Of a DNA stretch of 64,000 nucleotides, positions 1 to 7,152 are shown piece by piece; position 1 is the first letter of the stretch; each line of letters begins with the position of its first letter. The DNA lies in contig JBHGXS010000038.1 in the NCBI GenBank assembly GCA_041920565.1, positions 1-64,000 of the forward strand, in the 5' to 3' direction. The position numbers and the translations under genes were made by a program. Under the pieces are notes generated by a model. That model did no database searches, was not told the DNA's origin, and worked only from the letters and a program-made list of their open reading frames with translations. Origin of the DNA: JAGHKQ01 sp041920565 (GTDB lineage Bacteria > Bacillota > Bacilli > Bacillales > Bacillaceae_G).

Positions 1-489
1 AGGAACGCCTCCTAATAAAATTCCTTTTCCGCCTTCCGGCTTCTCAAGGAATTGCGCTCCGATTTGCGCGGACATACGGCCTGCTACTTCACTCATTGGT
101 GTTAATAACGGAAGAGAACCGTTTGGCAATTGTACTGTTTCGTATGCAATGCCAATTACTTTCTTGTCAATTAATGCTTTTGTCAGTTCCGGTTCCGGAG
201 CCAAATGCAAGTAAGTAAATAAAATCAGCCCTTCACGGAAGTATTGATATTCGCTTGGAAGCGGCTCTTTTACTTTCATCACCATATCCATAGACCAAGC
301 TTCTGCAGCTGTTTCAACAATTGTTGCGCCTGCTCGGATATACTCTTCATTTGTAAATCCTGAACCGATTCCGGCATTTGTTTCAATAAATACTTCATGT
401 CCAGAACGAACCAAGTGAACAACACCAGCCGGTGTCATTGCTACACGATTTTCGTTATTTTTAATTTCTTTAGGTACACCGATACGCAC
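1..489 (-). CDS. ald: Alanine dehydrogenase, N-terminal part
   Basis: NAD-dependent alanine dehydrogenase (L-alanine to pyruvate plus ammonia), needed for growth on alanine and for sporulation in Bacillus. Only the first 163 of about 375 residues are present; the rest lies beyond the left edge. The start is GTG at 489, behind an AGGGGG site nine bases upstream, and reads MRIGVPKEIKNNENRV. Arg15, Lys74 (in MKVKEP) and His95 fit the pyruvate-binding residues known for the family. A promoter and a candidate CcpA site lie just upstream. The open frame is clean up to the edge. Identification is secure; completeness cannot be judged. Confidence 0.93.
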   Translation of the reverse strand, partial: MRIGVPKEIKNNENRVAMTPAGVVHLVRSGHEVFIETNAGIGSGFTNEEYIRAGATIVETAAEAWSMDMVMKVKEPLPSEYQYFREGLILFTYLHLAPEPELTKALIDKKVIGIAYETVQLPNGSLPLLTPMSEVAGRMSAQIGAQFLEKPEGGKGILLGGVP

Positions 490-536
490 TGTAATATTCC
501 CCCTTGAATATATAAAAATACCCCTAGCGACAGATT

Positions 537-550
537 AGTAAGCGTTTACA
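537..550 (-). promoter_or_regulatory. Candidate cre (CcpA) site in the ald leader
   Basis: On the minus strand this reads TGTAAACGCTTACT, 13 of 14 matches to the cre consensus TGWAANCGNTNWCA. It lies downstream of the ald -10 box, about +18 to +31 from the expected transcription start. A site in that place would act as a roadblock for repression. CcpA is encoded in this same window. Inference from sequence only. Confidence 0.5.
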
Positions 551-574
551 AATATATTTCATAAATCTTACTAT

Positions 575-604
575 ATTGTAGCACAGCACACGAATTTTTG
601 ACAA
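575..604 (-). promoter_or_regulatory. Sigma-A type promoter of ald
   Basis: On the minus strand a -35 TTGTCA (599-604) and a -10 TACAAT (575-580) are separated by 18 bases. The -35 box touches the T-tract of the terminator of the upstream SDR gene, so the two transcription units are packed tightly. Confidence 0.6.
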
Positions 605-633
605 AAAAATGCCCCCTTTTTTTATGGGGACAT
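604..633 (-). terminator. Terminator of the SDR gene
   Basis: On the minus strand GTCCCC, an A-rich loop, GGGGGC and then a run of T. It directly follows the SDR stop codon and ends at the ald -35 box. Confidence 0.7.
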
Positions 634-635
634 GA

Positions 636-1391
636 CTATTTTTGTCGAAAACGATGGATAATATCCATTCCACCTGTTACCTCAATTACCGTTCCCGTAA
701 TCATATCGGAATTTTCTTCACATAAAAAGGAAATAACCCTGGCAATGTCCTCTCCTGTTCCGGAACGGCCGACAGGAGTGCGCTTATCATTGAGAAGGCG
801 CGCTCGTTCAATGGAAGCTTCTTTCATCTCACCGACAATATCCCCTGGACAGACCATATTAGATGTGATCCCGTATTCCGCTTCTTCATATGCGATCGTT
901 TTTGTGAGGGAAACAAGTCCGACCTTAGCTGCCGCAAAAGCAGAGCGATAAATCCATCCAGGCGCGCTATCCGCCCCTTGAAAGCCGTAATTAATAATGC
1001 GGCCAAATTGTTGCTTGCGCATAATAGGAACGACGAGCTTGAGCAGATAAAACACTGCATGCAAGTTTCCGCTTATAATCTCATGCCACTCGTTTTCTTC
1101 GTAATCCACCAGCTTTTTCCGCTCAAATACGTACGGACCGGCATTGTTGATAAGAAAATCAATTCTTCCAAACCGCTCCATCATTTGTTTAACTACTTTA
1201 TATAAATCCTCTTTTTTCGTTACATCCGCTTGGATCACCTGCAATTGTTCACCATATTTTTCTTGTAACTGACCAAGAGCCGCCATGTCGCTGCGATACG
1301 TTGCCGTTACAGAATATCCTTTTTCAAGCATCATTTCCGTTACTTTTCTCCCCAGCCCTTTTGAACCTGCTGTAATAAGAGCATGTCTCAA
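636..1391 (-). CDS. SDR-family oxidoreductase with Phe at the catalytic Tyr position
   Basis: Short-chain dehydrogenase/reductase of 251 residues, annotated in relatives as a 3-oxoacyl-ACP-reductase-like protein (YtkK type). The cofactor motif AGSKGLG is at residues 8-14 and NNAG at 82-85. The active-site segment reads YRSAFAAAK, so the usual YxxxK is FxxxK (Phe152, Lys156). The start chosen is TTG at 1391, seven bases after GGAGG; the frame also runs upstream to an ATG at 1412, but that start would place the ribosome site inside the gene. The substrate is unknown. The missing catalytic Tyr raises the possibility of a non-classical or binding-only role. Confidence 0.8.
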   Translation of the reverse strand: MRHALITAGSKGLGRKVTEMMLEKGYSVTATYRSDMAALGQLQEKYGEQLQVIQADVTKKEDLYKVVKQMMERFGRIDFLINNAGPYVFERKKLVDYEENEWHEIISGNLHAVFYLLKLVVPIMRKQQFGRIINYGFQGADSAPGWIYRSAFAAAKVGLVSLTKTIAYEEAEYGITSNMVCPGDIVGEMKEASIERARLLNDKRTPVGRSGTGEDIARVISFLCEENSDMITGTVIEVTGGMDIIHRFRQK

Positions 1392-1528
1392 GCAAAGACC
1401 TCCTCTATTCAATCTCCTACTTCATATGTACCAACTTGCTTAACGAATTACAACTAATTTACATTTTTTGAATGTGTCAATAAAATGTTATAATTTTTCC
1501 AAAATTACGTCACTTATTCGTAAAATAT

Positions 1529-1551
1529 GGTAAACGTTTTCGGTTTATAAT
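1529..1551 (+). promoter_or_regulatory. Promoter region of the universal stress gene with possible cre
   Basis: GGTAAACGTTTTCG (1529-1542) matches 12 of 14 positions of the cre consensus and sits where a -35 box would be. TATAAT follows at 1546-1551. The -35 is poor, which fits a promoter controlled by an activator or alternative factor. Weak evidence. Confidence 0.35.
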
Positions 1552-1594
1552 AAAAGTGTAGAAAGACATTCCTAATAAATAGGAGGGAATCGAT

Positions 1595-2050
1595 ATGAGT
1601 ACATATAAAACGATTCTAGTCGCAGTAGACGGTTCTAAAGAAGCTGAAAAAGCATTTAACAAAGCGATTCAAGTGGCCAAACGAAATAACGCTAAACTGG
1701 TCATTACCCACATAGTGGACGTCCGTGCCTACACTGCAGTGGAAGCGTACAGCCGCACAGTTGCAGAACGTGCCAATGGTTTTGCAAAAGACCTGCTTGC
1801 AGATTATAAAAAGGCAGCATTGGAAGCTGGAGTTGCTGTTGTGGAAACTGATCTTGAATTCGGTAACCCGAAATCAAAAATTTCTAAAGAAGTGGCGCCA
1901 AAACATCATGCTGACCTTATTATTTGCGGAGCAACCGGATTAAATGCCGTCGAACGATTTTTAATCGGCAGCGTTTCCGAGCACATCATCCGTTACGCAA
2001 ACTGTGATGTTCTTGTTGTCCGCGGCGAAGAGGAAAAAGGCGAGCTATAG
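1595..2050 (+). CDS. Universal stress protein, UspA family
   Basis: A single UspA domain of 151 residues, the normal length. It begins with TILVAVDGSKEA and ends with the ATP-binding signature G-x2-G-x9-G-S, seen as GATGLNAVERFLIGS followed by VSEHIIRYANCDVLVVR. Such proteins bind ATP and help cells survive starvation and stress. AGGAGG lies eight bases before the ATG. It stands alone, with its own terminator. Which Bacillus paralogue it matches cannot be settled from the sequence. Confidence 0.9.
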   Translation: MSTYKTILVAVDGSKEAEKAFNKAIQVAKRNNAKLVITHIVDVRAYTAVEAYSRTVAERANGFAKDLLADYKKAALEAGVAVVETDLEFGNPKSKISKEVAPKHHADLIICGATGLNAVERFLIGSVSEHIIRYANCDVLVVRGEEEKGEL

Positions 2051-2070
2051 CTTTTTAGGGACTGTTGGCA

Positions 2071-2107
2071 AAAGGAGGGGAGCGCAAAGCGCTTCCCTCC
2101 TTTTTAT
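2071..2107 (+). terminator. Terminator of the universal stress gene
   Basis: A strong stem, AAAAGGAGGGGAGCGC paired with GCGCTTCCCTCCTTTTT, ending in a T-run. Confidence 0.85.
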
Positions 2108-2275
2108 GTATTGCTTTTCTTTTTTCTTAATTATTTAGGCATTTCTTCTGATCAATCTCTGATTAGGCACGAGATGATTGACATACATGGCTTTGTATTT
2201 TTATGGATAGCATTAAATTTTCACAGTATTTTTTTAAAATCCTAAAATACACACTGACTACTACGTGAAAAGGAA
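2108..2275. other. Intergenic stretch, nothing recognised
   Basis: AT-rich sequence between two convergent transcription units. No open frame with a ribosome site, no repeat and no strong hairpin was seen. Confidence 0.5.
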
Positions 2276-2306
2276 GAAAAAGACTGCCAAAAGGCAGCCT
2301 TCTTTT
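2276..2306 (-). terminator. Terminator of argGH
   Basis: On the minus strand GGCTGCC-TTTT-GGCAGTC followed by a T-run, directly after the argH stop codon. Confidence 0.8.
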
Positions 2307-3694
2307 CATACTCCCGCAGTCTCCGCAATCAATGCTTTCGCATGCTGCAGAGACGCTGTTACTTGCTCAAAACCGGTTCCGCCAGCACTATTGCGTCGTT
2401 GTACCGCTGTATACGGATCCAGTACGTTATATAAATCCTCTTCAAACACCGGACACACTTCTTTGTATGTCTCCAGAGGTAAATCCAAAAGATAGATTCC
2501 TTGCTGAATACAAAGCAGCACCAATCGTCCGACGATTTCGTGCGCTTGACGGAACGGAATCCCTTTTGCCGCTAAGTAGTCTGCAAGCTCCGTTGCATTT
2601 GAAAAATCTTGACGCACCGCAATCTTCATTTTGGCGCTGTTTACCGTCATCGTTTCAATCATCCCTGCCAAAATGGTCAAACATCCTTTCACTGTTTTAA
2701 CCGCATCAAACATTCCTTCTTTATCCTCTTGCAAGTCCTTGTTATATGCGAGCGGCAAGCCTTTCATAATGGTTAGCAAACTCATCAGGTGCCCATATAC
2801 GCGTCCTGTTTTTCCCCGAATAAGTTCTGCCATGTCCGGGTTTTTCTTCTGCGGCATAATGCTGCTTCCCGTTGCGTATTTATCACTCATTTCGATAAAC
2901 TGGAATTCCTGACTGCTCCAAAGGATCAGCTCCTCGCAAAATCGGGACATATGCATCATCAGGATGGAGGACGAACTTAAAAACTCTAAAATAAAGTCAC
3001 GGTCGCTCACCGCATCCAAACTGTTTTCATAAATCCCGTCAAAATCAAGCAACGATGCTGTATAGCTTCTGTCAATCGGGAAAGTTGTGCCTGCCAATGC
3101 TCCCGCACCAAGAGGAGAAATGTTGATGCGTTTCAATGAATCTTCATAGCGCTCTTTATCGCGCTGCAGCATCCAAAAATATGCAAGCAAATGATGCGCA
3201 AACGAAATCGGCTGGGCACGCTGTAAATGCGTATACCCCGGCATAATGGTTTCTACATGCTCTTCAGCTTGCGCAAGAAGGGCTTGCTGAACATTTTGTA
3301 CGAGCGTGATAATGTTTTGTACTTCTTTCTTTAAGTATAAGTGCATATCTGTTGCCACTTGATCGTTTCGGCTGCGGGCGGTATGCAGCTTGCCGCCCAC
3401 TTCTCCGATTTCATCAATCAACATTTTTTCTAAATTCAAATGAATGTCTTCCTGCGCAACAGAAAACATCAGCTCGTTTTTCTTTGCTTTTTCTAACAGG
3501 GTTTGCAGACCCTTCTTGATTGTTTCGGTTTCGTCCTGACTGATAATGCCGCATTTGCCAAGCATCGTGACGTGAGCTATGCTTCCTTCAATATCCTCCA
3601 GCACTAACTCTTTATCAAAAGAAATAGAGGCACCGAATTCATCGACCCATGCTTCTGCTGTCTCGGTAAAACGTCCTCCCCAAAGCTTCTTCAC
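2306..3694 (-). CDS. argH: Argininosuccinate lyase
   Basis: The last step of arginine synthesis: argininosuccinate to arginine plus fumarate. At 462 residues it has the normal length of the fumarase/aspartase superfamily. The signature GSSIMPQKKNPD is at residues 276-287 and GYTHLQRAQP, with the conserved His, at 153-162. The start is a GTG that overlaps the argG stop codon by four bases (GTGA), so the two genes are translationally coupled. The pair is read from the argG promoter with its arginine boxes. Its own terminator follows the stop. No defect seen. Confidence 0.96.
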   Translation of the reverse strand: MKKLWGGRFTETAEAWVDEFGASISFDKELVLEDIEGSIAHVTMLGKCGIISQDETETIKKGLQTLLEKAKKNELMFSVAQEDIHLNLEKMLIDEIGEVGGKLHTARSRNDQVATDMHLYLKKEVQNIITLVQNVQQALLAQAEEHVETIMPGYTHLQRAQPISFAHHLLAYFWMLQRDKERYEDSLKRINISPLGAGALAGTTFPIDRSYTASLLDFDGIYENSLDAVSDRDFILEFLSSSSILMMHMSRFCEELILWSSQEFQFIEMSDKYATGSSIMPQKKNPDMAELIRGKTGRVYGHLMSLLTIMKGLPLAYNKDLQEDKEGMFDAVKTVKGCLTILAGMIETMTVNSAKMKIAVRQDFSNATELADYLAAKGIPFRQAHEIVGRLVLLCIQQGIYLLDLPLETYKEVCPVFEEDLYNVLDPYTAVQRRNSAGGTGFEQVTASLQHAKALIAETAGV

Positions 3695-4896
3695 GCTTCC
3701 ACCTTCTTGTTGTTTACTTGGCTGTATACCTTTGTCGGCAATCCGAATAAGGAGATGAATCCGACTGCCGCGTTATGATCGAACTGGTCTTCGGATGTAT
3801 AAGTTGCCAGCTTTTCATCATATAAAGAGTACTCGGATTTTCTTCCTTCTACAATCGCATGACCTTTAAACAGTTTTACACGGACAACGCCTGTCACGTT
3901 CTTTTGCGTTTCTTTTAAGAAGGCCTCTAACGCAGGCTTCAGAGGAGAGAACCATAAACCGTTGTAAATCAGCTCCGTCAGCTTTTGTCCGATGAACGGT
4001 TTAAAATGAGCTACTTCTTTTACAAGCGTTAAATCTTCTAATTCTTTATGTGCCTTAAGCAGCGTTGTCGCAGCCGGGCACTCGTATACTTCACGGGACT
4101 TAATGCCCACGAGACGGTTTTCCACATGGTCAATTCTGCCTACCCCGTGTTTGCCCGCTAAGGAATTCAGCTTCTTGATCATTTCCGCAAACGTATAATG
4201 AACGCCGTTTAAAGTTACCGGCACGCCTGCTTCGAATCCAATTTCAATGATGTCCGGCTTGTTTGGCGTATCTTCTAGCGCCAATGTCATTTCATATGCC
4301 TCTTCCGGAGGAGCCGCCCACGGATCTTCTAAAATGCCGCACTCGTTGCTTCTGCCCCATAAGTTTTGGTCGATGGAGAACGGGCTGTCTAAATCAATCG
4401 GAATCGGCACGCCGTTTTCTTTTGCATACTGAATCTCCTCTTCACGGGACCATTTCCACTCGCGAACCGGAGCAATCACTTCTAAATCAGGATTCATTGC
4501 TTTAATGGATACTTCAAAGCGCACTTGGTCATTTCCTTTTCCCGTACATCCATGTGCAACCGCGGAAGCTCCTTCTAACTCTGCCACTTCTACAAGCTTT
4601 TTCGCAATTAGCGGACGTGACAATGCAGATACAAGCGGATATTTTCCTTCGTACAACGCATGTGCTTGCAATGCCAGTAATGCATATTCATTCGCAAATT
4701 CTTCTTTCACATCAAGAACGTACGACTTTACGGCGCCTACCTTCAACGCCTTTTGCTGTACGAAATCCAGGTCTTTTCCTTCGCCGACATCTAAGCAGCA
4801 TGCAATGACATCATAGCCTTTTTCTTGCAGCCATTTAATCGCAACCGATGTATCCAACCCGCCGGAGTATGCCAACACAACTTTCTTACCGTTCAT
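3691..4896 (-). CDS. argG: Argininosuccinate synthase
   Basis: Joins citrulline and aspartate with ATP to make argininosuccinate. The protein of 401 residues has the N-type ATP pyrophosphatase loop AYSGGLDTS at residues 9-17, which defines the family. It starts with ATG at 4896, behind GAGGGGGA. It is first in a two-gene operon with argH. Two arginine boxes and a promoter lie directly upstream, so repression by an ArgR/AhrC-type regulator with arginine is likely. The frame is complete with normal length. Confidence 0.97.
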   Translation of the reverse strand: MNGKKVVLAYSGGLDTSVAIKWLQEKGYDVIACCLDVGEGKDLDFVQQKALKVGAVKSYVLDVKEEFANEYALLALQAHALYEGKYPLVSALSRPLIAKKLVEVAELEGASAVAHGCTGKGNDQVRFEVSIKAMNPDLEVIAPVREWKWSREEEIQYAKENGVPIPIDLDSPFSIDQNLWGRSNECGILEDPWAAPPEEAYEMTLALEDTPNKPDIIEIGFEAGVPVTLNGVHYTFAEMIKKLNSLAGKHGVGRIDHVENRLVGIKSREVYECPAATTLLKAHKELEDLTLVKEVAHFKPFIGQKLTELIYNGLWFSPLKPALEAFLKETQKNVTGVVRVKLFKGHAIVEGRKSEYSLYDEKLATYTSEDQFDHNAAVGFISLFGLPTKVYSQVNNKKVEA

Positions 4897-4911
4897 AAAA
4901 AATCCCCCTCT

Positions 4912-4949
4912 ATAGAATAAAAATTCATTATTATTAATTTAAATTCATA
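4912..4949 (-). promoter_or_regulatory. Two tandem arginine boxes upstream of argG
   Basis: On the minus strand, box 1 (4912-4929) reads AATGAATTTTTATTCTAT and box 2 (4932-4949) reads TATGAATTTAAATTAATA. Both resemble the 18-bp ArgR/AhrC operator AATGAATWWWTATTCANN and are two bases apart. Box 2 covers the apparent -10 (TATGAA), with a -35 TTGAAA 16 bases further up. Binding would block the promoter. Confidence 0.7.
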
Positions 4950-5021
4950 GTCACACTTTACCACCTTTCAAAAAAATAATCAACAAATAATTAAATATTT
5001 TTAAACAATTTCTGTTTCGTA

Positions 5022-5027
5022 TACAAT
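5022..5027 (+). promoter_or_regulatory. -10 box of the following small gene
   Basis: TACAAT preceded by an AT-rich stretch with a weak -35. The ribosome site GGAGGGGAG follows about ten bases after the expected transcript start. Confidence 0.45.
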
Positions 5028-5049
5028 AGAGATAGCGGAGGGGAGAAAC

Positions 5050-5367
5050 ATGGAACAATATTTTATATACAATGAACGTCTGGGCATACAAATTCCGGCT
5101 TTGGATAAGGATTGGGAGGACATTCCCGCTGAGGTGCAGCAGGCCATTTTGCTGAAATGGGAACAAATACGGGGACATATTCCGGATCTCATTAAAGAGT
5201 TAGAACACTCTATCAACACTAAACAGCATCAGTTGTCTGACGAATCCAATTTTGAAACATCGTGTCTGTTGAACTCACAAATTTCAGAACTGGCTTCCAT
5301 CATTAACGACTTATGGATTTGGTATCGAACCAATCAAGATATTTCGGCTGAAAAAGTGCATCAATAA
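5050..5367 (+). CDS. Small protein of unknown function, 105 residues
   Basis: Not recognised with certainty. It has a promoter-like TACAAT, a strong GGAGGGGAG site and an ATG, so it is probably real. The protein is acidic and predicted helical, without a signal peptide or membrane segment. Residues 1-70 are rich in Trp and charged amino acids (DKDWEDIPAEVQQAILLKWEQ). The C-terminal part ends in ELASIINDLWIWYRTNQ. There are no cysteine clusters or nucleotide-binding motifs, and only one Cys. It stands alone, divergent from argG. A cytosolic group-specific protein is the best guess. Confidence 0.7.
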   Translation: MEQYFIYNERLGIQIPALDKDWEDIPAEVQQAILLKWEQIRGHIPDLIKELEHSINTKQHQLSDESNFETSCLLNSQISELASIINDLWIWYRTNQDISAEKVHQ

Positions 5368-5369
5368 AG

Positions 5370-5470
5370 AAAACTAGGCTGGCGGCAGCCTTAGTTCCTT
5401 GAAAAAGCGCGCTTTTTCCGCGTGCGAGGCGACGCTCCGAAGTGTTCCTTGTGCCCTTAAGGGGGGATAA
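5370..5470. other. Hairpin-rich intergenic stretch
   Basis: Two hairpins follow each other: AACTAGGCTG paired with CAGCCTTAGTT (5373-5397), then AAAAAGCGCGCTTTTT (about 5404-5419). After them comes GTTCCTTGTGCCCTTAAGG. The first hairpin may end transcription of the preceding gene although it lacks a good T-run. The CCTTGTG segment resembles part of repeat A elsewhere in this window, but the likeness is short. Confidence 0.4.
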
Positions 5471-5471
5471 G

Positions 5472-5503
5472 AAAAAGGCTCCAACCTCTTTGAGATTGAA
5501 GCC
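5472..5503 (-). terminator. Terminator of the EcsC-family gene
   Basis: On the minus strand GGCTTCAATCTC is paired with GAGGTTGGAGCC, followed by TTTTT. Confidence 0.75.
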
Positions 5504-6339
5504 TACTTTTGTTTTTCGAGCAAATAACGCATTTGATAGAAACGATGGGCAAATTCCGTTACAGTACGTGTTAATCGATAATTCATCCCGGATCCGACTG
5601 CAATCCCGATTAACGGAATGCCTTGAATGAGCTTGCGGCGCAAAGCAGAAAGCAATAATGTTTTCAAAATCTGCTTCAATATTATTTGCAGGGAAGAAGA
5701 CTCCAACACTTCTTCTTCTCCTTCATAGAAAAACGGGGCAAATTCTCCGTGCTCCAGCTCTTCCAATAGTTCATTCCATGCGTATTGCTGAAAACGATTC
5801 GGCAAAATGGAGGCATGGAACACTTTTAAGGCAATCATCATTTCATAGGGCTTGTTCACATCATAGCCGTATGCAGTAGCAATGAGCTGTACCGCCTTTA
5901 AATTAATCGCCAGCATAAGCGGAAGGTCTGCGCTTAATAGTAAAAGTCCGCCTACTCCTGTGGCCCCCCCTTGCACAAGAGAATACAGGCGATGCTTAGC
6001 AATTTGATGCTCCGCAATATAACTGAGCTGGTCGATCGATAAATGTTGCAGGTCTTCTATATGCTCAATGGTTTCATCAAACATACGGGCAGTCGATAAA
6101 ATCCGATTGCGGGCGTCCAATTGCGATTGAGAGCTTTGGATGAAAGCATGAAGATGAAACAGCCATTGATCCGCTTTAGCAAAAAACTCTTTCCGCTTCT
6201 TATACGGAAGGCGCGAAACCGCAGTGTCCAGCCATTTATCAAATACCGTTTGAAAATCTGTGGATTCTTGCTGCGACAGCTGATACTCCCAATTTTTAAT
6301 GTCATTCCAAATGGCTTGCTCTCGTTCGGTCAACGTCAT
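5503..6339 (-). CDS. EcsC-family protein
   Basis: Protein of 278 residues that resembles the EcsC family (the third gene of the B. subtilis ecs transport locus gives the family its name; biochemical role not known). A Gly-rich hydrophobic segment at about residues 130-160 (GATGVGGLLLLSADLPLMLAINLKAVQ) and another near 255-270 (GIPLIGIAVGSGMNYRLT) are typical. The ATG at 6339 was chosen because GGGGGC lies six bases upstream; the frame continues further up without a ribosome site. It stands alone, without ecsA or ecsB beside it. A TATACT box precedes it. Confidence 0.72.
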   Translation of the reverse strand: MTLTEREQAIWNDIKNWEYQLSQQESTDFQTVFDKWLDTAVSRLPYKKRKEFFAKADQWLFHLHAFIQSSQSQLDARNRILSTARMFDETIEHIEDLQHLSIDQLSYIAEHQIAKHRLYSLVQGGATGVGGLLLLSADLPLMLAINLKAVQLIATAYGYDVNKPYEMMIALKVFHASILPNRFQQYAWNELLEELEHGEFAPFFYEGEEEVLESSSLQIILKQILKTLLLSALRRKLIQGIPLIGIAVGSGMNYRLTRTVTEFAHRFYQMRYLLEKQK

Positions 6340-6395
6340 AGTACAGCCCCCTTTAACTAGAAAACATTTCCTATAGTATAACACACTTATATGGC

Positions 6396-6445
6396 TGTTA
6401 TGAACCTCCCCACTTACTCGCGTTCGCTCCTGGAAGCGGGGGTCT
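6396..6445 (-). repeat. Hairpin resembling an IS200/IS605 right end
   Basis: On the minus strand GAGAAGACCCCCGCTT, a loop, then AAGTGGGGAGG. A GA-rich lead followed by a C-run/G-run hairpin is the look of right ends of IS200/IS605 (TnpB-carrying) elements in Bacillus. No transposase or TnpB frame is attached. It lies directly beside the antirepressor remnant. Assigned from pattern memory only. Confidence 0.35.
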
Positions 6446-6457
6446 TCTCGCTTAAAC

Positions 6458-6650
6458 ATGATAAAAATCCTCTTTTTGCAAAGAAAATCACACAGAAAAT
6501 TAGGTATTGGAACTGAATTTTCTGCGTGGGCAAAAAGACAAACGTTAAAGCATAATATCCTTTGCAGACTTCTTCAAGAACGTTCTAAAGTCAAAACCGC
6601 AAGAGAATTGAAATTGAGACAAAAACCATGCCGAAAATAGATGCGCGAAA
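6458..6650 (+). pseudogene. Remnant of a phage antirepressor (AntA type)
   Basis: The frame starting at 6458 contains LGIGTEFSAWAKRQTLKHN, which fits the N-terminal domain of phage antirepressors. About 20 codons on, the neighbouring frame continues with NRKRIEIETKTMPKID, again as in those proteins, and the segment before it also fits better after a one-base shift (LFAKKI then HRKLG). So two frame breaks lie in under 200 bases and the rest of the gene is gone. It is a trace of a lost prophage or phage-like island. No other phage gene is nearby. Confidence 0.5.
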
Positions 6651-6699
6651 TGAATTCAAAAATAAATCCTTATCCCGATTTTTTCGTGTCAAAAATTGC

Positions 6700-6705
6700 T
6701 ATAAT
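6700..6705 (+). promoter_or_regulatory. -10 box of the lipoprotein gene
   Basis: TATAAT about 35 bases before the ATG, preceded by a T-rich stretch without a clear -35 box. Confidence 0.4.
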
Positions 6706-6739
6706 AAAGTCAATGATGGAAAGAAAGGAAAGCACCAGT

Positions 6740-7120
6740 ATGAAAAAACTATTCAACCTGTTCCCATTGGGTTTCACAATACTGCTGGCAGGCTGCCAAG
6801 AGGAAACATTGGACGGCACATGGAAGTTGACTTCCTATTCCCCAGATGAATGCCCCGTCATGTATAAATTCAGAGATGAAAAACAGAAAGCTGAGGACTC
6901 CGATAAAACGATACTAGTAAAAGTCGTGGATATGTACACAAACAGTACTTCTAAAGAGGACAAATATACGGGGACCTACAGTTTAACGGACAAGAGTGAA
7001 GATAAGTACTTCATTGACTATGGAAACTCTTTTACGGTCACACAAAGAATGGTTCAGGAAGATAATGAATTAAAGATGATTTTTGAAGATGTAGGCAGGA
7101 CGTGCACGTATATCAGGTAA
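6740..7120 (+). CDS. Small lipoprotein, function unknown
   Basis: Protein of 126 residues with a lipoprotein signal: MKKLFNLFPLGFTILLAGC, with the lipobox LAGC and Cys19 as the lipidated residue. The mature part begins ETLDGTWKLTSYSP, like lipocalin/META-type small domains that start with a GTWKL strand, and contains two further Cys (in ECPV and RTCTY) that may form a disulfide. The ATG at 6740 was chosen for the signal peptide and a GAAAGGAAA site; the frame extends upstream without meaning. It would sit on the outer face of the cell membrane. No neighbour suggests a partner. Confidence 0.75.
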   Translation: MKKLFNLFPLGFTILLAGCQEETLDGTWKLTSYSPDECPVMYKFRDEKQKAEDSDKTILVKVVDMYTNSTSKEDKYTGTYSLTDKSEDKYFIDYGNSFTVTQRMVQEDNELKMIFEDVGRTCTYIR

Positions 7121-7121
7121 C

Positions 7122-7152
7122 AAAAAAAGACGGGAAAGTCCCGTCTTTTTTA
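7122..7152. terminator. Bidirectional terminator between the lipoprotein gene and ackA
   Basis: AAAAAAGACGGGA, a short loop, then TCCCGTCTTTTTT. The A-run and T-run make it usable from both sides. Confidence 0.85.
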
